The translations under genes and the position numbers were made by a program. Below are positions 50,062-58,599 of a stretch of DNA of 64,000 nucleotides, in pieces. The DNA comes from Ferribacterium limneticum. Its GTDB lineage: Bacteria > Pseudomonadota > Gammaproteobacteria > Burkholderiales > Rhodocyclaceae. Location: NCBI RefSeq assembly GCF_020510625.1, contig NZ_CP075191.1, positions 4,069,501 to 4,133,500 of the forward strand, written 5' to 3'. The notes beneath the pieces are model-generated. The model saw only the letters and a program-made list of their open reading frames with translations, ran no database searches and had not been told where the DNA came from. Numbering within the stretch: position 1 is the stretch's first letter; every line of letters starts with the position of its first letter.

Positions 50062-53000
50062 TCAGAGCAGGACGCGTTCGATGCCGCCGGTGTTGGCCTT
50101 GCCGACGTATTCTGCCATCCAGTTGTCGCCGAGCAGATGCTTGGCCAGTTCGACCACGATGTAATCCGCCTTGGTGCCGGCATCGTCGTCGTAACGGGAC
50201 AAGCCCTGCAAACAGGCCGGGCAGGAAGTCAGAATCTTGACGTCGCCCTTGAAACCATCGGCGCGAAGTTTCTCCGCACCCTTTTCGATTTCCTGCTGCT
50301 TGCGGAACTTCACCTGGGTGGCGATATCCGGCCGCGAGTAGGCAAAGGAGCCGGAATCACCGCAGCAGCGGTCGGTCAGCGGCACGTCCTGGCCCATTAG
50401 CGACTTGGTCACCGCCAGTGGCGCGTAAGCCTTCATTGGGGTGTGGCAGGGGTCGTGGTACATGTAGCGCGTGCCCTCAACACCTTCCAGCTTGACGCCT
50501 TTTTCCATCAGGTATTCGTGGATGTCGAGCAGGCGGCAACCGGGGAAAATCTTCTCGAACTGGTATTTCTGCAGCTGATCCATGCAGGTGCCGCAGGAGA
50601 CGATCACCGTCTTGATGTCGAGATAGTTCAGCGTGTTGGCGACGCGGTGGAAGAGCACGCGGTTGTCGGTCGTGATCTTCTGGCCCTTGTCTTCATCGCC
50701 GGAAGCATTCTGCGGATAGCCGCAGCACAGGTAGCCCGGCGGCAGCACGGTGGTGGCACCGACTTCGTAGAGCATCGCCTGGGTAGCCAGACCGACCTGC
50801 GAGAACAGGCGCTCGGAGCCGCAACCCGGGAAGTAGAAGACGGCATCCGACTCCTCGGTCGTCTTGCGCGGGTTGCGGATGACCGGGATGACCTTGTCGT
50901 CCTCGATGTCGAGCAGGGCGCGCGAGGTGCGCTTGGGCAGGTTGCCCGGCATCGGCCGGTTGAGGAAGTGGATGACCTGCGTCTTGACCGATGGGGCACC
51001 GATGGTGGCCGACGGGTGGGCGCGGGAATCCTGCACCAGGCCGATGGCTTTGGCTGCCTTGTGGGCGAGACGCTGGGCCTTGAAGCCGAAATCCATCATC
51101 ACGCCACGCATCAGCTTGATGGTCGCCGGATCCTTGAGATTCAGGTAAGTCATTGCCGCCACGGTGCCGGGGCTGAAGCGCTTCTTGTCCTGCTTGCGCA
51201 GGAAGTTGCGCATCGCCACCGAGACATCGCCAAAGTCGATATCGACCGGGCAGGGCTTCAGGCAGCGGTGGCAGACCGTGCAGTGGTCGGCGACATCGTT
51301 GAATTCGTCAAAATGCTTCAGCGAAATGCCGCGCCGGGTCTGTTCTTCATAGAGGAAGGCTTCGACCAGCAGCGAGGTCGCCAGAATCTTGTTGCGCGGC
51401 GAGTAGAGCAAGTTGGCCCGCGGCACGTGCGTCGAGCAGACCGGCTTGCACTTGCCGCAGCGCAGGCAGTCCTTGACCATGTCCGAAATCTTGCCGATTT
51501 CGGATTGCTCCATGATCAGCGACTCGGTGCCGAGCAGGCTGAACGACGGCGTATAGGCATTGCCCATGTCGCCGCCGGGCATCAGCTTGCCCTTGTTGAA
51601 GCGGCCTTCCGGATCGACCTTCTGCTTGTAGGCGCGGAAGGGGCCGAGTTCTTCCTCGGTCAGGAATTCCAGCTTGGTGATGCCGATGCCGTGCTCGCCG
51701 GAGATGACGCCATCCAGACCACGGGCCAGGTGCATGATGCGCTCGACGGCCTTGTGCGCCGTTTGCAGCATGTCGTAGTTGTCCGAGTTGACCGGGATGT
51801 TGGTGTGCACGTTGCCGTCGCCGGCGTGCATGTGCAGTGCCACGAAGACGCGGCCGCGCAGCACTTCCTTGTGGATGGCCTCGATGCGCTCGACGACGGG
51901 GCGATAGACGCCGCCATCGAAAATCTTGCTCAGGCGGGCGTGCAGCTCCTGCTTCCACGACGTGCGCACCGAATAATCCTGCAGGCGGTGGAAGAGTTTC
52001 GGGTTGGCTGCCTTGTTGGTCAGCTCGCCCGCCACCACGCCGAATTCGGCAAAACTGGCTTCCGCCTCGGCTAACGGCAGGTCGAGGTTTTCGAGCAGCC
52101 ATTCCCAGCGCCGGCGGACGGCCTCAACATAATCAAGTGCCGCCTGCTGGCGGTCGCCAAGCAGTACAGCTTTGTCGACATTGGCATCGCCTTCGTGCAG
52201 CGGCAACTCGCCCTTGAGGAATTGGATCAGCGCATCGCACAGGGCCAGCTTGTTCTGCGTGGACAGTTCAATATTGATGCGCTCGATGCCGTCGCAGTAG
52301 TCGCCCATGCGCGGCAGCGGGATGACCACGTCTTCATTGACCTTGAAGGCGTTGGTGTGGCGCGAGATGGCGGCGGTACGCGAACGGTCGAGCCAGAATT
52401 TCTTGCGCGTTTCGGCGTCGACGGCGATAAAACCTTCAGCCGAACGCAGGTTGCACATGCGAACGACTTCCGAGGCAGCCGCCATCACGGCCTTTTCGTC
52501 GTGGCCGACCAGATCGCCGAGCAGGACCATCTTGGGCCGACCGTGGCGCTTGGCCTTGGTCGCGTAGCCGACGGCCTTCACATAGCGCTCGTCGAGGTGC
52601 TCAAGACCAGCCAGTTGCACGCCGGAAGCCAGCCCGGCGCCGCCCGGCTTGAAGTAATCGGTGATTTCGACGATGGCCGGCACGGCTTCGCGCACCTGAC
52701 CGAAGAATTCGAGACAGACGGTGCGCGAGACCGGCGGCATCTTGTGCAGCACCCAGCGGGCGGCGACGATAATGCCGTCAGTGCCTTCTTTCTGGACGCC
52801 GGGAATGCCACCGAGGAACTTGTCGGTCACGTCCTTGCCCAGGCCGATCTTGCGACAGGCAGCGCCCGGCATGGTCAGGATTTCTTCGCCGAGCAGTTTC
52901 TTGCCGCTCGGGTCAAAACGCTTGACGCGGAATTCGACGTTTTCCTGCTCGTGAATCTTGCCGTAGTTGTGATTGACCCGTTCGACTTCCAGCCAGTTGC

Positions 53001-53937
53001 CATCCGGATCGACCATCTTCCACCAGGCCAGGTTGTCCAGCGCGGTGCCCCACAGCACAGCCTTCTTGCCGCCGGCGTTCATGGCGATGTTGCCGCCGAT
53101 GCAGGAGGCGGAGGCCGAAGTCGGGTCGACGGCAAAGACGCGGCCAGCCAGCGAGGCGGCTTCCGACACGCGGTCGGTGACGACGCCGGCACCGGTGCGG
53201 ATCGTGGCATACGGCGTTTCATGGCCAGCCAGCACCAGTTCCTCGACCGGACCGATATCGATCAGTTTTTCGGTATTGATCACCGCGGCGTAAGGGGTCA
53301 GCGGCACGGCGCCGCCGGTGTAGCCAGTACCACCGCCACGGGCGATGATGGTCAGGCCGGCATCGATACAGCCGCGCACCAGATGGCCAATTTCCTCTTC
53401 GGTGTCCGGATAGAGGACGACGAAGGGGTATTCGACACGCCAGTCAGTCGCGTCGGTCACGTGCGAAACGCGGGCCAGGCCGTCGAAAGCGATGTTGTCC
53501 TTGCGCGTGTGCTTGCCGAGATACTTCAACACCTTGCGGCGCAGGTCGATGGTTTCACCGAAGCGGGTTTCGAAGCGATTGACCGCTTCCTGAGCGGCTT
53601 CGACCAGGCGCTTGACCTTGGCCGAACGCTCCGGATCCTCGGTCTCGCTCTCGGCGCGGCGCTTTTCGACTTCCTTCAGACGATGGCGCAGGGCGGTGAT
53701 CAGCGCTTCGCGGCGATCACGATTGTCGAGCAGGTCGTCTTCCAGGTACGGGTTGCGCTGTACCACCCAGATATCGCCCAGTACCTCGTAAAGCATGCGC
53801 GCCGAACGGCCGGTAACGCGCTCGGAGCGGAGCTCATCGAGCACCGCCCAATTGTCGGCGCCGAGCAGGCGAATGACGATCTCGCGATCGGAAAACGAGG
53901 TGTAGTTGTACGGGATTTCGCGCAGGCGGGCAGTCAT
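50062..53937 (-). CDS. FAD-linked oxidase with Fe-S and CCG domains (DUF3683)
   Basis: 1291 aa, three-part respiratory-type oxidoreductase. DUF3683-like N-terminus (about 1-150), FAD-binding type 4 domain (ARGGGTGYTGGAVPL, about 200-420) with GlcD-like C-terminal part (HMHAGDGNVHTNIPV), then two 4Fe-4S motifs (CLRCGKCKPVC and CTVCHRCLKPCPV) and two CCG domains (LCCGYPQNASG and DRCCGDSGSFAY). Resembles D-lactate or D-2-hydroxyacid dehydrogenases of the GlcD/GlcF type fused in one chain. Substrate unknown; peripheral inner membrane likely. Confidence 0.9.
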   Translation of the reverse strand: MTARLREIPYNYTSFSDREIVIRLLGADNWAVLDELRSERVTGRSARMLYEVLGDIWVVQRNPYLEDDLLDNRDRREALITALRHRLKEVEKRRAESETEDPERSAKVKRLVEAAQEAVNRFETRFGETIDLRRKVLKYLGKHTRKDNIAFDGLARVSHVTDATDWRVEYPFVVLYPDTEEEIGHLVRGCIDAGLTIIARGGGTGYTGGAVPLTPYAAVINTEKLIDIGPVEELVLAGHETPYATIRTGAGVVTDRVSEAASLAGRVFAVDPTSASASCIGGNIAMNAGGKKAVLWGTALDNLAWWKMVDPDGNWLEVERVNHNYGKIHEQENVEFRVKRFDPSGKKLLGEEILTMPGAACRKIGLGKDVTDKFLGGIPGVQKEGTDGIIVAARWVLHKMPPVSRTVCLEFFGQVREAVPAIVEITDYFKPGGAGLASGVQLAGLEHLDERYVKAVGYATKAKRHGRPKMVLLGDLVGHDEKAVMAAASEVVRMCNLRSAEGFIAVDAETRKKFWLDRSRTAAISRHTNAFKVNEDVVIPLPRMGDYCDGIERINIELSTQNKLALCDALIQFLKGELPLHEGDANVDKAVLLGDRQQAALDYVEAVRRRWEWLLENLDLPLAEAEASFAEFGVVAGELTNKAANPKLFHRLQDYSVRTSWKQELHARLSKIFDGGVYRPVVERIEAIHKEVLRGRVFVALHMHAGDGNVHTNIPVNSDNYDMLQTAHKAVERIMHLARGLDGVISGEHGIGITKLEFLTEEELGPFRAYKQKVDPEGRFNKGKLMPGGDMGNAYTPSFSLLGTESLIMEQSEIGKISDMVKDCLRCGKCKPVCSTHVPRANLLYSPRNKILATSLLVEAFLYEEQTRRGISLKHFDEFNDVADHCTVCHRCLKPCPVDIDFGDVSVAMRNFLRKQDKKRFSPGTVAAMTYLNLKDPATIKLMRGVMMDFGFKAQRLAHKAAKAIGLVQDSRAHPSATIGAPSVKTQVIHFLNRPMPGNLPKRTSRALLDIEDDKVIPVIRNPRKTTEESDAVFYFPGCGSERLFSQVGLATQAMLYEVGATTVLPPGYLCCGYPQNASGDEDKGQKITTDNRVLFHRVANTLNYLDIKTVIVSCGTCMDQLQKYQFEKIFPGCRLLDIHEYLMEKGVKLEGVEGTRYMYHDPCHTPMKAYAPLAVTKSLMGQDVPLTDRCCGDSGSFAYSRPDIATQVKFRKQQEIEKGAEKLRADGFKGDVKILTSCPACLQGLSRYDDDAGTKADYIVVELAKHLLGDNWMAEYVGKANTGGIERVLL

Positions 53938-54025
53938 GGAAGCAACCGGGGTCCGTCAAAAAGTAGATTTTAGCGTATTGCGGCGCAAGACGCGGGACAG
54001 GTAGACCGGCACACGCATCGAGGGT

Positions 54026-54499
54026 TCAGTTTGGCAAGGCGCTTTGGGCCACCAGCCAGTAGCGGGCAAACTTGCCTGCCGCCATGAACAGACAGCACGG
54101 CAACCAGTGCAGGCGCAGCCAGCCAGCCGCGATACACAGCGCGTCGCCGATGATCGGCGCCCAGGCCAGCAGCAGGGCGGGGCTGCCCCAGCGTTCCAGT
54201 TTGTCGCGCTGCGGCAGGTTTTCGAGCTTTTGCCAGCGCGGCAAAAATCGGCCGCACCACCAAGAGACCATGCCGCCCCCGGTGTTGCCGAGCGTGGCGA
54301 GGGCCAGCGCCGGGCCGACTTCAGCCGGATGGATTTGCAGAAAACCCCACAACAGCGCCTCCGAGCCGCCGGGCAGCACCGTGGCCGAGAGAAAACTGGC
54401 GGCCAGCAGGCCCCAAAGCCCGCTTTCCGCCGTGACGTTTAGCCACTCCACCCGTAGAATCTCCCTTTTGCTTATTAACCTGTCAATCAAATTTGTCAC
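54026..54499 (-). CDS. YqaA-family (SNARE-associated/DedA-like) membrane protein
   Basis: 157 aa with about four hydrophobic segments. LLAASFLSATVLPGGSEALLWGFL, TLGNTGGGMVSWWCGR and a C-terminal GKFARYWLVA are the family pattern. The real start may be internal, since the upstream Met region overlaps the REP repeat at 54498. Divergent from ilvA. Confidence 0.75.
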   Translation of the reverse strand: MTNLIDRLISKREILRVEWLNVTAESGLWGLLAASFLSATVLPGGSEALLWGFLQIHPAEVGPALALATLGNTGGGMVSWWCGRFLPRWQKLENLPQRDKLERWGSPALLLAWAPIIGDALCIAAGWLRLHWLPCCLFMAAGKFARYWLVAQSALPN

Positions 54500-54557
54500 T
54501 CTCGCGCAAGCGGGAGTCCATGACGATCTGGATTCCCGCTTTCGCGGGAATGACCGT
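54498..54557. repeat. REP-like palindromic repeat
   Basis: CTCGCGCAAGCGGGAG and ATTCCCGCTTTCGCGGGAAT as two hairpins bounded by GTCA...TGAC, between the divergent yqaA-like and ilvA genes. Confidence 0.65.
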
Positions 54558-54599
54558 GGCTCGCAGAATTGATTGCTACCTGAAAATGAGTTGCGCGCA

Positions 54600-56132
54600 A
54601 TGCACCCGGATTATCTCGAAAAAGTTCTCAATGCACAGGTTTACGACGTGGCCGTCGAAACGCCGCTCGACCTGGCCAGCAACCTTTCCGCCCGGGTCGG
54701 CAACAAGATCATTCTGAAGCGCGAGGACATGCAGCCGGTGTTCTCCTTCAAGCTGCGCGGCGCCTATAACAAGATTGCCAGCCTTTCGGCGGAGAAGCTA
54801 AAGCGCGGCGTCATCTGCGCCTCGGCCGGCAACCACGCCCAGGGCGTCGCATTATCGGCCAGCAAGCTCGGCTGTCGGGCCGTCATCGTCATGCCGACCT
54901 CGACGCCTGGCATCAAGATCAATGCCGTCAAGGCCCGTGGCGGCGAAGTCGTCCTGCACGGTGACTCCTTCGATGCCGCCTACGCCCACGCCGTCGAGCT
55001 GGAAAAATCCGAGAAGCTGACCTTCGTCCATCCCTTCGACGATCCCGAAGTGATCGCCGGGCAGGGCACCGTCGCGATGGAAATCCTGCGCCAGCATTCG
55101 CGCCACAACGGGCCGATCACCGCCATTTTCTGTGCCATCGGCGGCGGCGGACTGGCCGCTGGCGTGGCCGCCTACATCAAGCGCCTGCGTCCGGAAATCA
55201 AGGTGATCGGCGTTGAAACCTTCGACGCCGATGCGATGAAGCAATCGCTGGCCGCCGGTAAGCGCGTTCGCCTCGATCAAGTCGGTCTGTTCTCGGACGG
55301 TACTGCCGTCAAGCTGGTCGGCGAAGAAACCTTCCGGCTGTGCAAGGAATACCTGGACGAGGTCATCCTGGTCGATACCGATGCCATCTGCGCCGCGATC
55401 AAGGATGTGTTCGAGGACACCCGCTCGATTCTCGAACCAGCCGGGGCACTCGCCGTCGCTGGCGCCAAGGAATACGCCCGTCAGCACAAGCTGAAGGACA
55501 AGAACCTGATCGCCATCACCTCCGGCGCCAACATGAATTTCGACCGCCTGCGCTTCGTTGCCGAGCGGGCCGAATTCGGCGAACAACGTGAAGCGGTCTT
55601 CGCTGTCACGCTGCCCGAGAAGCCCGGTGCCTACAAGAAATTCCTTGGGCTGATCGGCCACCGCAACGTGACCGAATTCAACTACCGCTTCCACACGGCC
55701 AGCGAAGCCCACGTCTTCGTTGGCGTTCAGGTGGCCGACCGCAAGGAATCTCTCAAGCTGGTCGACAGCCTGCAAAAGCACGGCTACCCGACGCTGGATC
55801 TGACCGACGACGAAATGGCCAAGAACCATATCCGTCACATGGTCGGCGGCCACGCCCCGGCGGTTTGCGAAAAGGGCATGCGCGAGCTGCTCTACCGCTT
55901 CGAATTCCCCGAAAAGCCGGGCGCCTTGATGAACTTCCTGACCCAGATGAGCGCTGGCTGGAACATCAGCCTCTTCCACTACCGCAACCACGGCGCCGAC
56001 TATGGCCGCGTGCTGGTCGGCATGCAGGTGCCACCGGACGATATGGGGAAATTCGAGGAATTCCTGACCAATCTCGGCTACGCGCACTGGGACGAGAGCC
56101 AGAACCCGGCTTACAAGCTGTTTTTGGGGTAA
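54600..56132 (+). CDS. ilvA: Threonine ammonia-lyase, biosynthetic
   Basis: 510 aa, PLP enzyme converting threonine to 2-oxobutanoate, first step of isoleucine synthesis. PLP lysine in VFSFKLRGAYNK, SAGNHAQGVALSA, GGGGLAAGVAAYIK. C-terminal two ACT-like domains (PEKPGAYKKFLGLIG and PEKPGALMNFLTQMS) mark the feedback-inhibited long form. The ATG 54600 (MHPDYLEKVLNA) is preferred over a TTG 27 bp upstream. Confidence 0.95.
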   Translation: MHPDYLEKVLNAQVYDVAVETPLDLASNLSARVGNKIILKREDMQPVFSFKLRGAYNKIASLSAEKLKRGVICASAGNHAQGVALSASKLGCRAVIVMPTSTPGIKINAVKARGGEVVLHGDSFDAAYAHAVELEKSEKLTFVHPFDDPEVIAGQGTVAMEILRQHSRHNGPITAIFCAIGGGGLAAGVAAYIKRLRPEIKVIGVETFDADAMKQSLAAGKRVRLDQVGLFSDGTAVKLVGEETFRLCKEYLDEVILVDTDAICAAIKDVFEDTRSILEPAGALAVAGAKEYARQHKLKDKNLIAITSGANMNFDRLRFVAERAEFGEQREAVFAVTLPEKPGAYKKFLGLIGHRNVTEFNYRFHTASEAHVFVGVQVADRKESLKLVDSLQKHGYPTLDLTDDEMAKNHIRHMVGGHAPAVCEKGMRELLYRFEFPEKPGALMNFLTQMSAGWNISLFHYRNHGADYGRVLVGMQVPPDDMGKFEEFLTNLGYAHWDESQNPAYKLFLG

Positions 56133-56147
56133 ACGCCTGATCCAATA

Positions 56148-56182
56148 GATTTGTAGTAGACTTTTCGCGTCTACTACAAATC
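56148..56182. promoter_or_regulatory. Perfect 14-bp-arm palindrome at the start of a nucleotidyltransferase gene
   Basis: GATTTGTAGTAGAC and GTCTACTACAAATC with a 7-bp centre (TTTTCGC), no mismatch. It ends 10 bp before the ATG at 56193 and the AAGG ribosome site follows directly, so it could be an operator or an mRNA hairpin blocking translation. Confidence 0.75.
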
Positions 56183-56192
56183 AAGGTTGGCG

Positions 56193-57254
56193 ATGTCTCC
56201 TCAAAGCCCGGTCAGCCAAACGCTCTACGCGCAACTGCTCGAAGAAGCATCGGTTTTCAACGCCACCATCTTCGAGCAAGGTATTGCCGGCAGCCCTTAT
56301 CTGAACCACGCCAACGGCTATGCCTACTGGTACTGGCAGGTGACCGCCCCCGACGGCAAGCTCAAGCGCCTTTCCCTCGGCCGGGACACCCCGGAAACCC
56401 AGGCACTGGTCGAACGCCTCAAGACGCGCAAAGCCGAGGCCAGCGAAGCCATTACCGCCCTGCGCGCAACGACCCGCGCCTTTGTCGCCAGTGGCGGCAT
56501 GAGCATGGAGTCGGCGCACTTCCGCGTCATGGAACACTTGGCCCAGGCCGGCCTCTTTCGCAAGGGCCTCGTGCTCGTCGGCTCGCATGCCTTTACTGCC
56601 CTCGGCAACCTGCTCGGCCTGCGCTGGGGCAGCCAGCTCAAAACCAGCGACATGGATTTCGCCCGCGCCCAGGGCATCAGCCTCGCTCTGCCCGGAAACG
56701 CCGAAGCCATCGACGTTCTCGCCAGCGCCAAAGAACTCGACCCGACTTTCTTCGCCGTACCCCAACTTGACCACCGCCAGCCGTCGACGGCCATCATCAG
56801 CCGCAAGACCCGGATCAAGCTCGACTTCCTGACCACGCACGCCGGCTCGGAAGCCGATTCGCCGTACTATTTTGCTGATCTCGGCATCGCCGCCACGCCC
56901 CTGCGCTTCATGGACTACCTGCTCGGCGGCCTCAACCGTCGCGGCCTGGTCATTGGCACCTACGCCTTCCCAATCAACCTGCCCGACCCCGCCCGTTTTG
57001 CCATCCACAAGCTCATCATCGCCCAGCTACGAAGCGGCGAGGGCGATGCCAAAAGGCAGAAAGACATTCGACAAGCCGACGAACTGCTCGCCGGCATGAT
57101 TGAAATTGGTCTGGCGCATGAAATTGAAGAAGCTCTTGGCGCGCTCACTGCGGCCGGCTACCCCGGCGCCCTGGCGCTCATCCGGCGCTCGGCCGAACAA
57201 AGCCGGCTCGCTTGTGACTGGCTGCATCAGCAACTGGACAAAATGGCGCCGTAA
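56193..57254 (+). CDS. Nucleotidyltransferase-fold protein (GSU2403-like)
   Basis: 353 aa. N-terminal block NHANGYAYWYWQV and SLGRDTPE (about 38-67); then nucleotidyltransferase motif LVGSHAFTALGN (GS at 130-131) with SDMDFA (Asp153/Asp155) and a third acidic site in RIKLDFLTTH. C-terminal helical part with FAIHKLIIAQLR. Catalytic residues appear intact. The fold is shared with AbiEii-type toxins, but no antitoxin partner is adjacent. Regulation is suggested by the palindrome overlapping the leader. Acts perhaps on an RNA or protein; target unknown. Confidence 0.8.
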   Translation: MSPQSPVSQTLYAQLLEEASVFNATIFEQGIAGSPYLNHANGYAYWYWQVTAPDGKLKRLSLGRDTPETQALVERLKTRKAEASEAITALRATTRAFVASGGMSMESAHFRVMEHLAQAGLFRKGLVLVGSHAFTALGNLLGLRWGSQLKTSDMDFARAQGISLALPGNAEAIDVLASAKELDPTFFAVPQLDHRQPSTAIISRKTRIKLDFLTTHAGSEADSPYYFADLGIAATPLRFMDYLLGGLNRRGLVIGTYAFPINLPDPARFAIHKLIIAQLRSGEGDAKRQKDIRQADELLAGMIEIGLAHEIEEALGALTAAGYPGALALIRRSAEQSRLACDWLHQQLDKMAP

Positions 57255-57298
57255 AACCCGAAAAATCACCCAAAATCAAAACCTCGTCGGCGCCGCTT

Positions 57299-57625
57299 TC
57301 ACCCCAGCCAGGCCTGCACCACCCACAACGCCGCCATCCCTACCGCGATCGTCGCCAGCACGCTGCACGTCAAACGGGCGACCAGCAAGGCCACCAGTGC
57401 TGCCCACAGGCGCGGGTTGTCCGGCGAGGCATTCAGGCTGCCGCCGATCATGAAAATCTCCGGCGCGATCAGGGCACCGAGGATGGCGGGCGGCACGTAG
57501 CGCAAGACTGCTTCGATGCGCGGATCGTCCGGCAGATGGTGGCCGAAGGCGATGAACGACAGCCGGATCAGGAAAGTGACCAGCCCGCAGGCAGCCATGG
57601 TCAGCAGCAAAACCGTCGTGCTCAT
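57299..57625 (-). CDS. azlD: Branched-chain amino acid export protein AzlD
   Basis: 108 aa, small membrane subunit with four hydrophobic segments: LLTMAACGLVTFLIRLSFIAFG, LRYVPPAILGALIAPEIF. Overlaps azlC by 4 bp. AzlCD pairs export branched-chain amino acids. An apparent longer reading frame upstream is in azlC antisense phase and is rejected. Confidence 0.9.
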   Translation of the reverse strand: MSTTVLLLTMAACGLVTFLIRLSFIAFGHHLPDDPRIEAVLRYVPPAILGALIAPEIFMIGGSLNASPDNPRLWAALVALLVARLTCSVLATIAVGMAALWVVQAWLG

Positions 57626-58323
57626 GGTTTTTTCCTGTCGAAACGGCACATGAACAAACCGAACGCGATGCCCACCCCGGCTGCAACCAGCAGGCCCAGC
57701 TTGTGCGGCAAGGCCAGCGCCGGGAGCACCACGGCAGCAGCCGCCAGCGCCGCCCACGCATCGCTGCGCCGATGCACCGACAGCACCAGCAACGCTATGA
57801 ACGTCAGCGCAATGGAAAAATCCAGCGACCAGCTTTCCGGAATTGCCGTCCCTAGCAGCACCCCGGCCAGCGTGGACAACTGCCAGCCGGCCCACAGCGT
57901 GAAGCCGGTGCCGAGCAGAAAGAAATGCCGATGCGCCGTCGCCGGGCCGTCGCGCAGGCGGCCAATTGCTGCGGCAAATGCCTCGTCGGTCAGCAGATAA
58001 GCCAGCAGTAATTTCCAGCGCCAGGGCAGGGCGCGCAAATAATCCGCCATCGCCGCGCTGTAGAGCAGGTGGCGCAGATTGACCACGCCCACCGTTGTCA
58101 CCATCACCGGTGGCGGCGTACCCCCGCCCCACAACTGGGCGAACACTACCTGCGACGAGCCGGCAAAAATCAGCGGCGAACTCAACACCACCGCCCACCC
58201 CGGCAAACCTGCCGCCAGCCCAAGTACGCCAAAAATCAGTCCGAACGGCACCACACCGAGTAACAAGGGCAACTCGGCGCGCACACCGCCAAGAAATTCG
58301 TCGCGGGGAGAATGAACAGGCAT
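57622..58323 (-). CDS. azlC: Branched-chain amino acid export protein AzlC
   Basis: 233 aa, large membrane subunit: LLLGVVPFGLIFGVLGLAAGL, FAGSSQVVFAQL, VNLRHLLYSAAMADYLR and LTDEAFAAAIGR are the AzlC signatures. Overlaps azlD by 4 bp. The promoter region is shared with the divergent nucleotidyltransferase-like gene at 58600. Confidence 0.93.
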   Translation of the reverse strand: MPVHSPRDEFLGGVRAELPLLLGVVPFGLIFGVLGLAAGLPGWAVVLSSPLIFAGSSQVVFAQLWGGGTPPPVMVTTVGVVNLRHLLYSAAMADYLRALPWRWKLLLAYLLTDEAFAAAIGRLRDGPATAHRHFFLLGTGFTLWAGWQLSTLAGVLLGTAIPESWSLDFSIALTFIALLVLSVHRRSDAWAALAAAAVVLPALALPHKLGLLVAAGVGIAFGLFMCRFDRKKP

Positions 58324-58511
58324 GGGATAAGGCAGGGGAGACCAGCGAAGGCCCTATGCTAATCCATCGATGCCGACGCGTTCGGCCAAAGCCACGAGAA
58401 GCGGATCGGACAAGGATAGGACGAGTAATCGCCCACGCCAAACCGGCCAGCCGTTTCGGATTGGGCCAACTTTCCCCTTTTGGCCATTCAAAACCCGCCA
58501 ATTTCCAGCCA

Positions 58512-58597
58512 AATTACCCTATAAATTCAATTTCCATTGGGTAACTATCTTTACCAGCCCTATAATTACCCCACAAAATCTTATTTTATTGGGTAAC
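58512..58597. promoter_or_regulatory. Tandem 34-bp repeats with embedded promoter
   Basis: Two imperfect 34-bp units, 58512-58545 and 58564-58597, each begin AATTACCC and end ATTGGGTAAC, so each is also an inverted repeat. Unit 1's TTGGGT lies 18 bp before TATAAT (58561-58566). Unit 2 ends 2 bp before the ATG at 58600, where a ribosome site would be expected. Confidence 0.68.
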
Positions 58598-58599
58598 CC

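Noticed and set aside
52195..53973. 592-aa reading frame opposite the FAD/Fe-S oxidoreductase
   Set aside because: Antisense shadow in a GC-rich gene; no start signal and no domains, whereas the minus-strand frame has full motifs.
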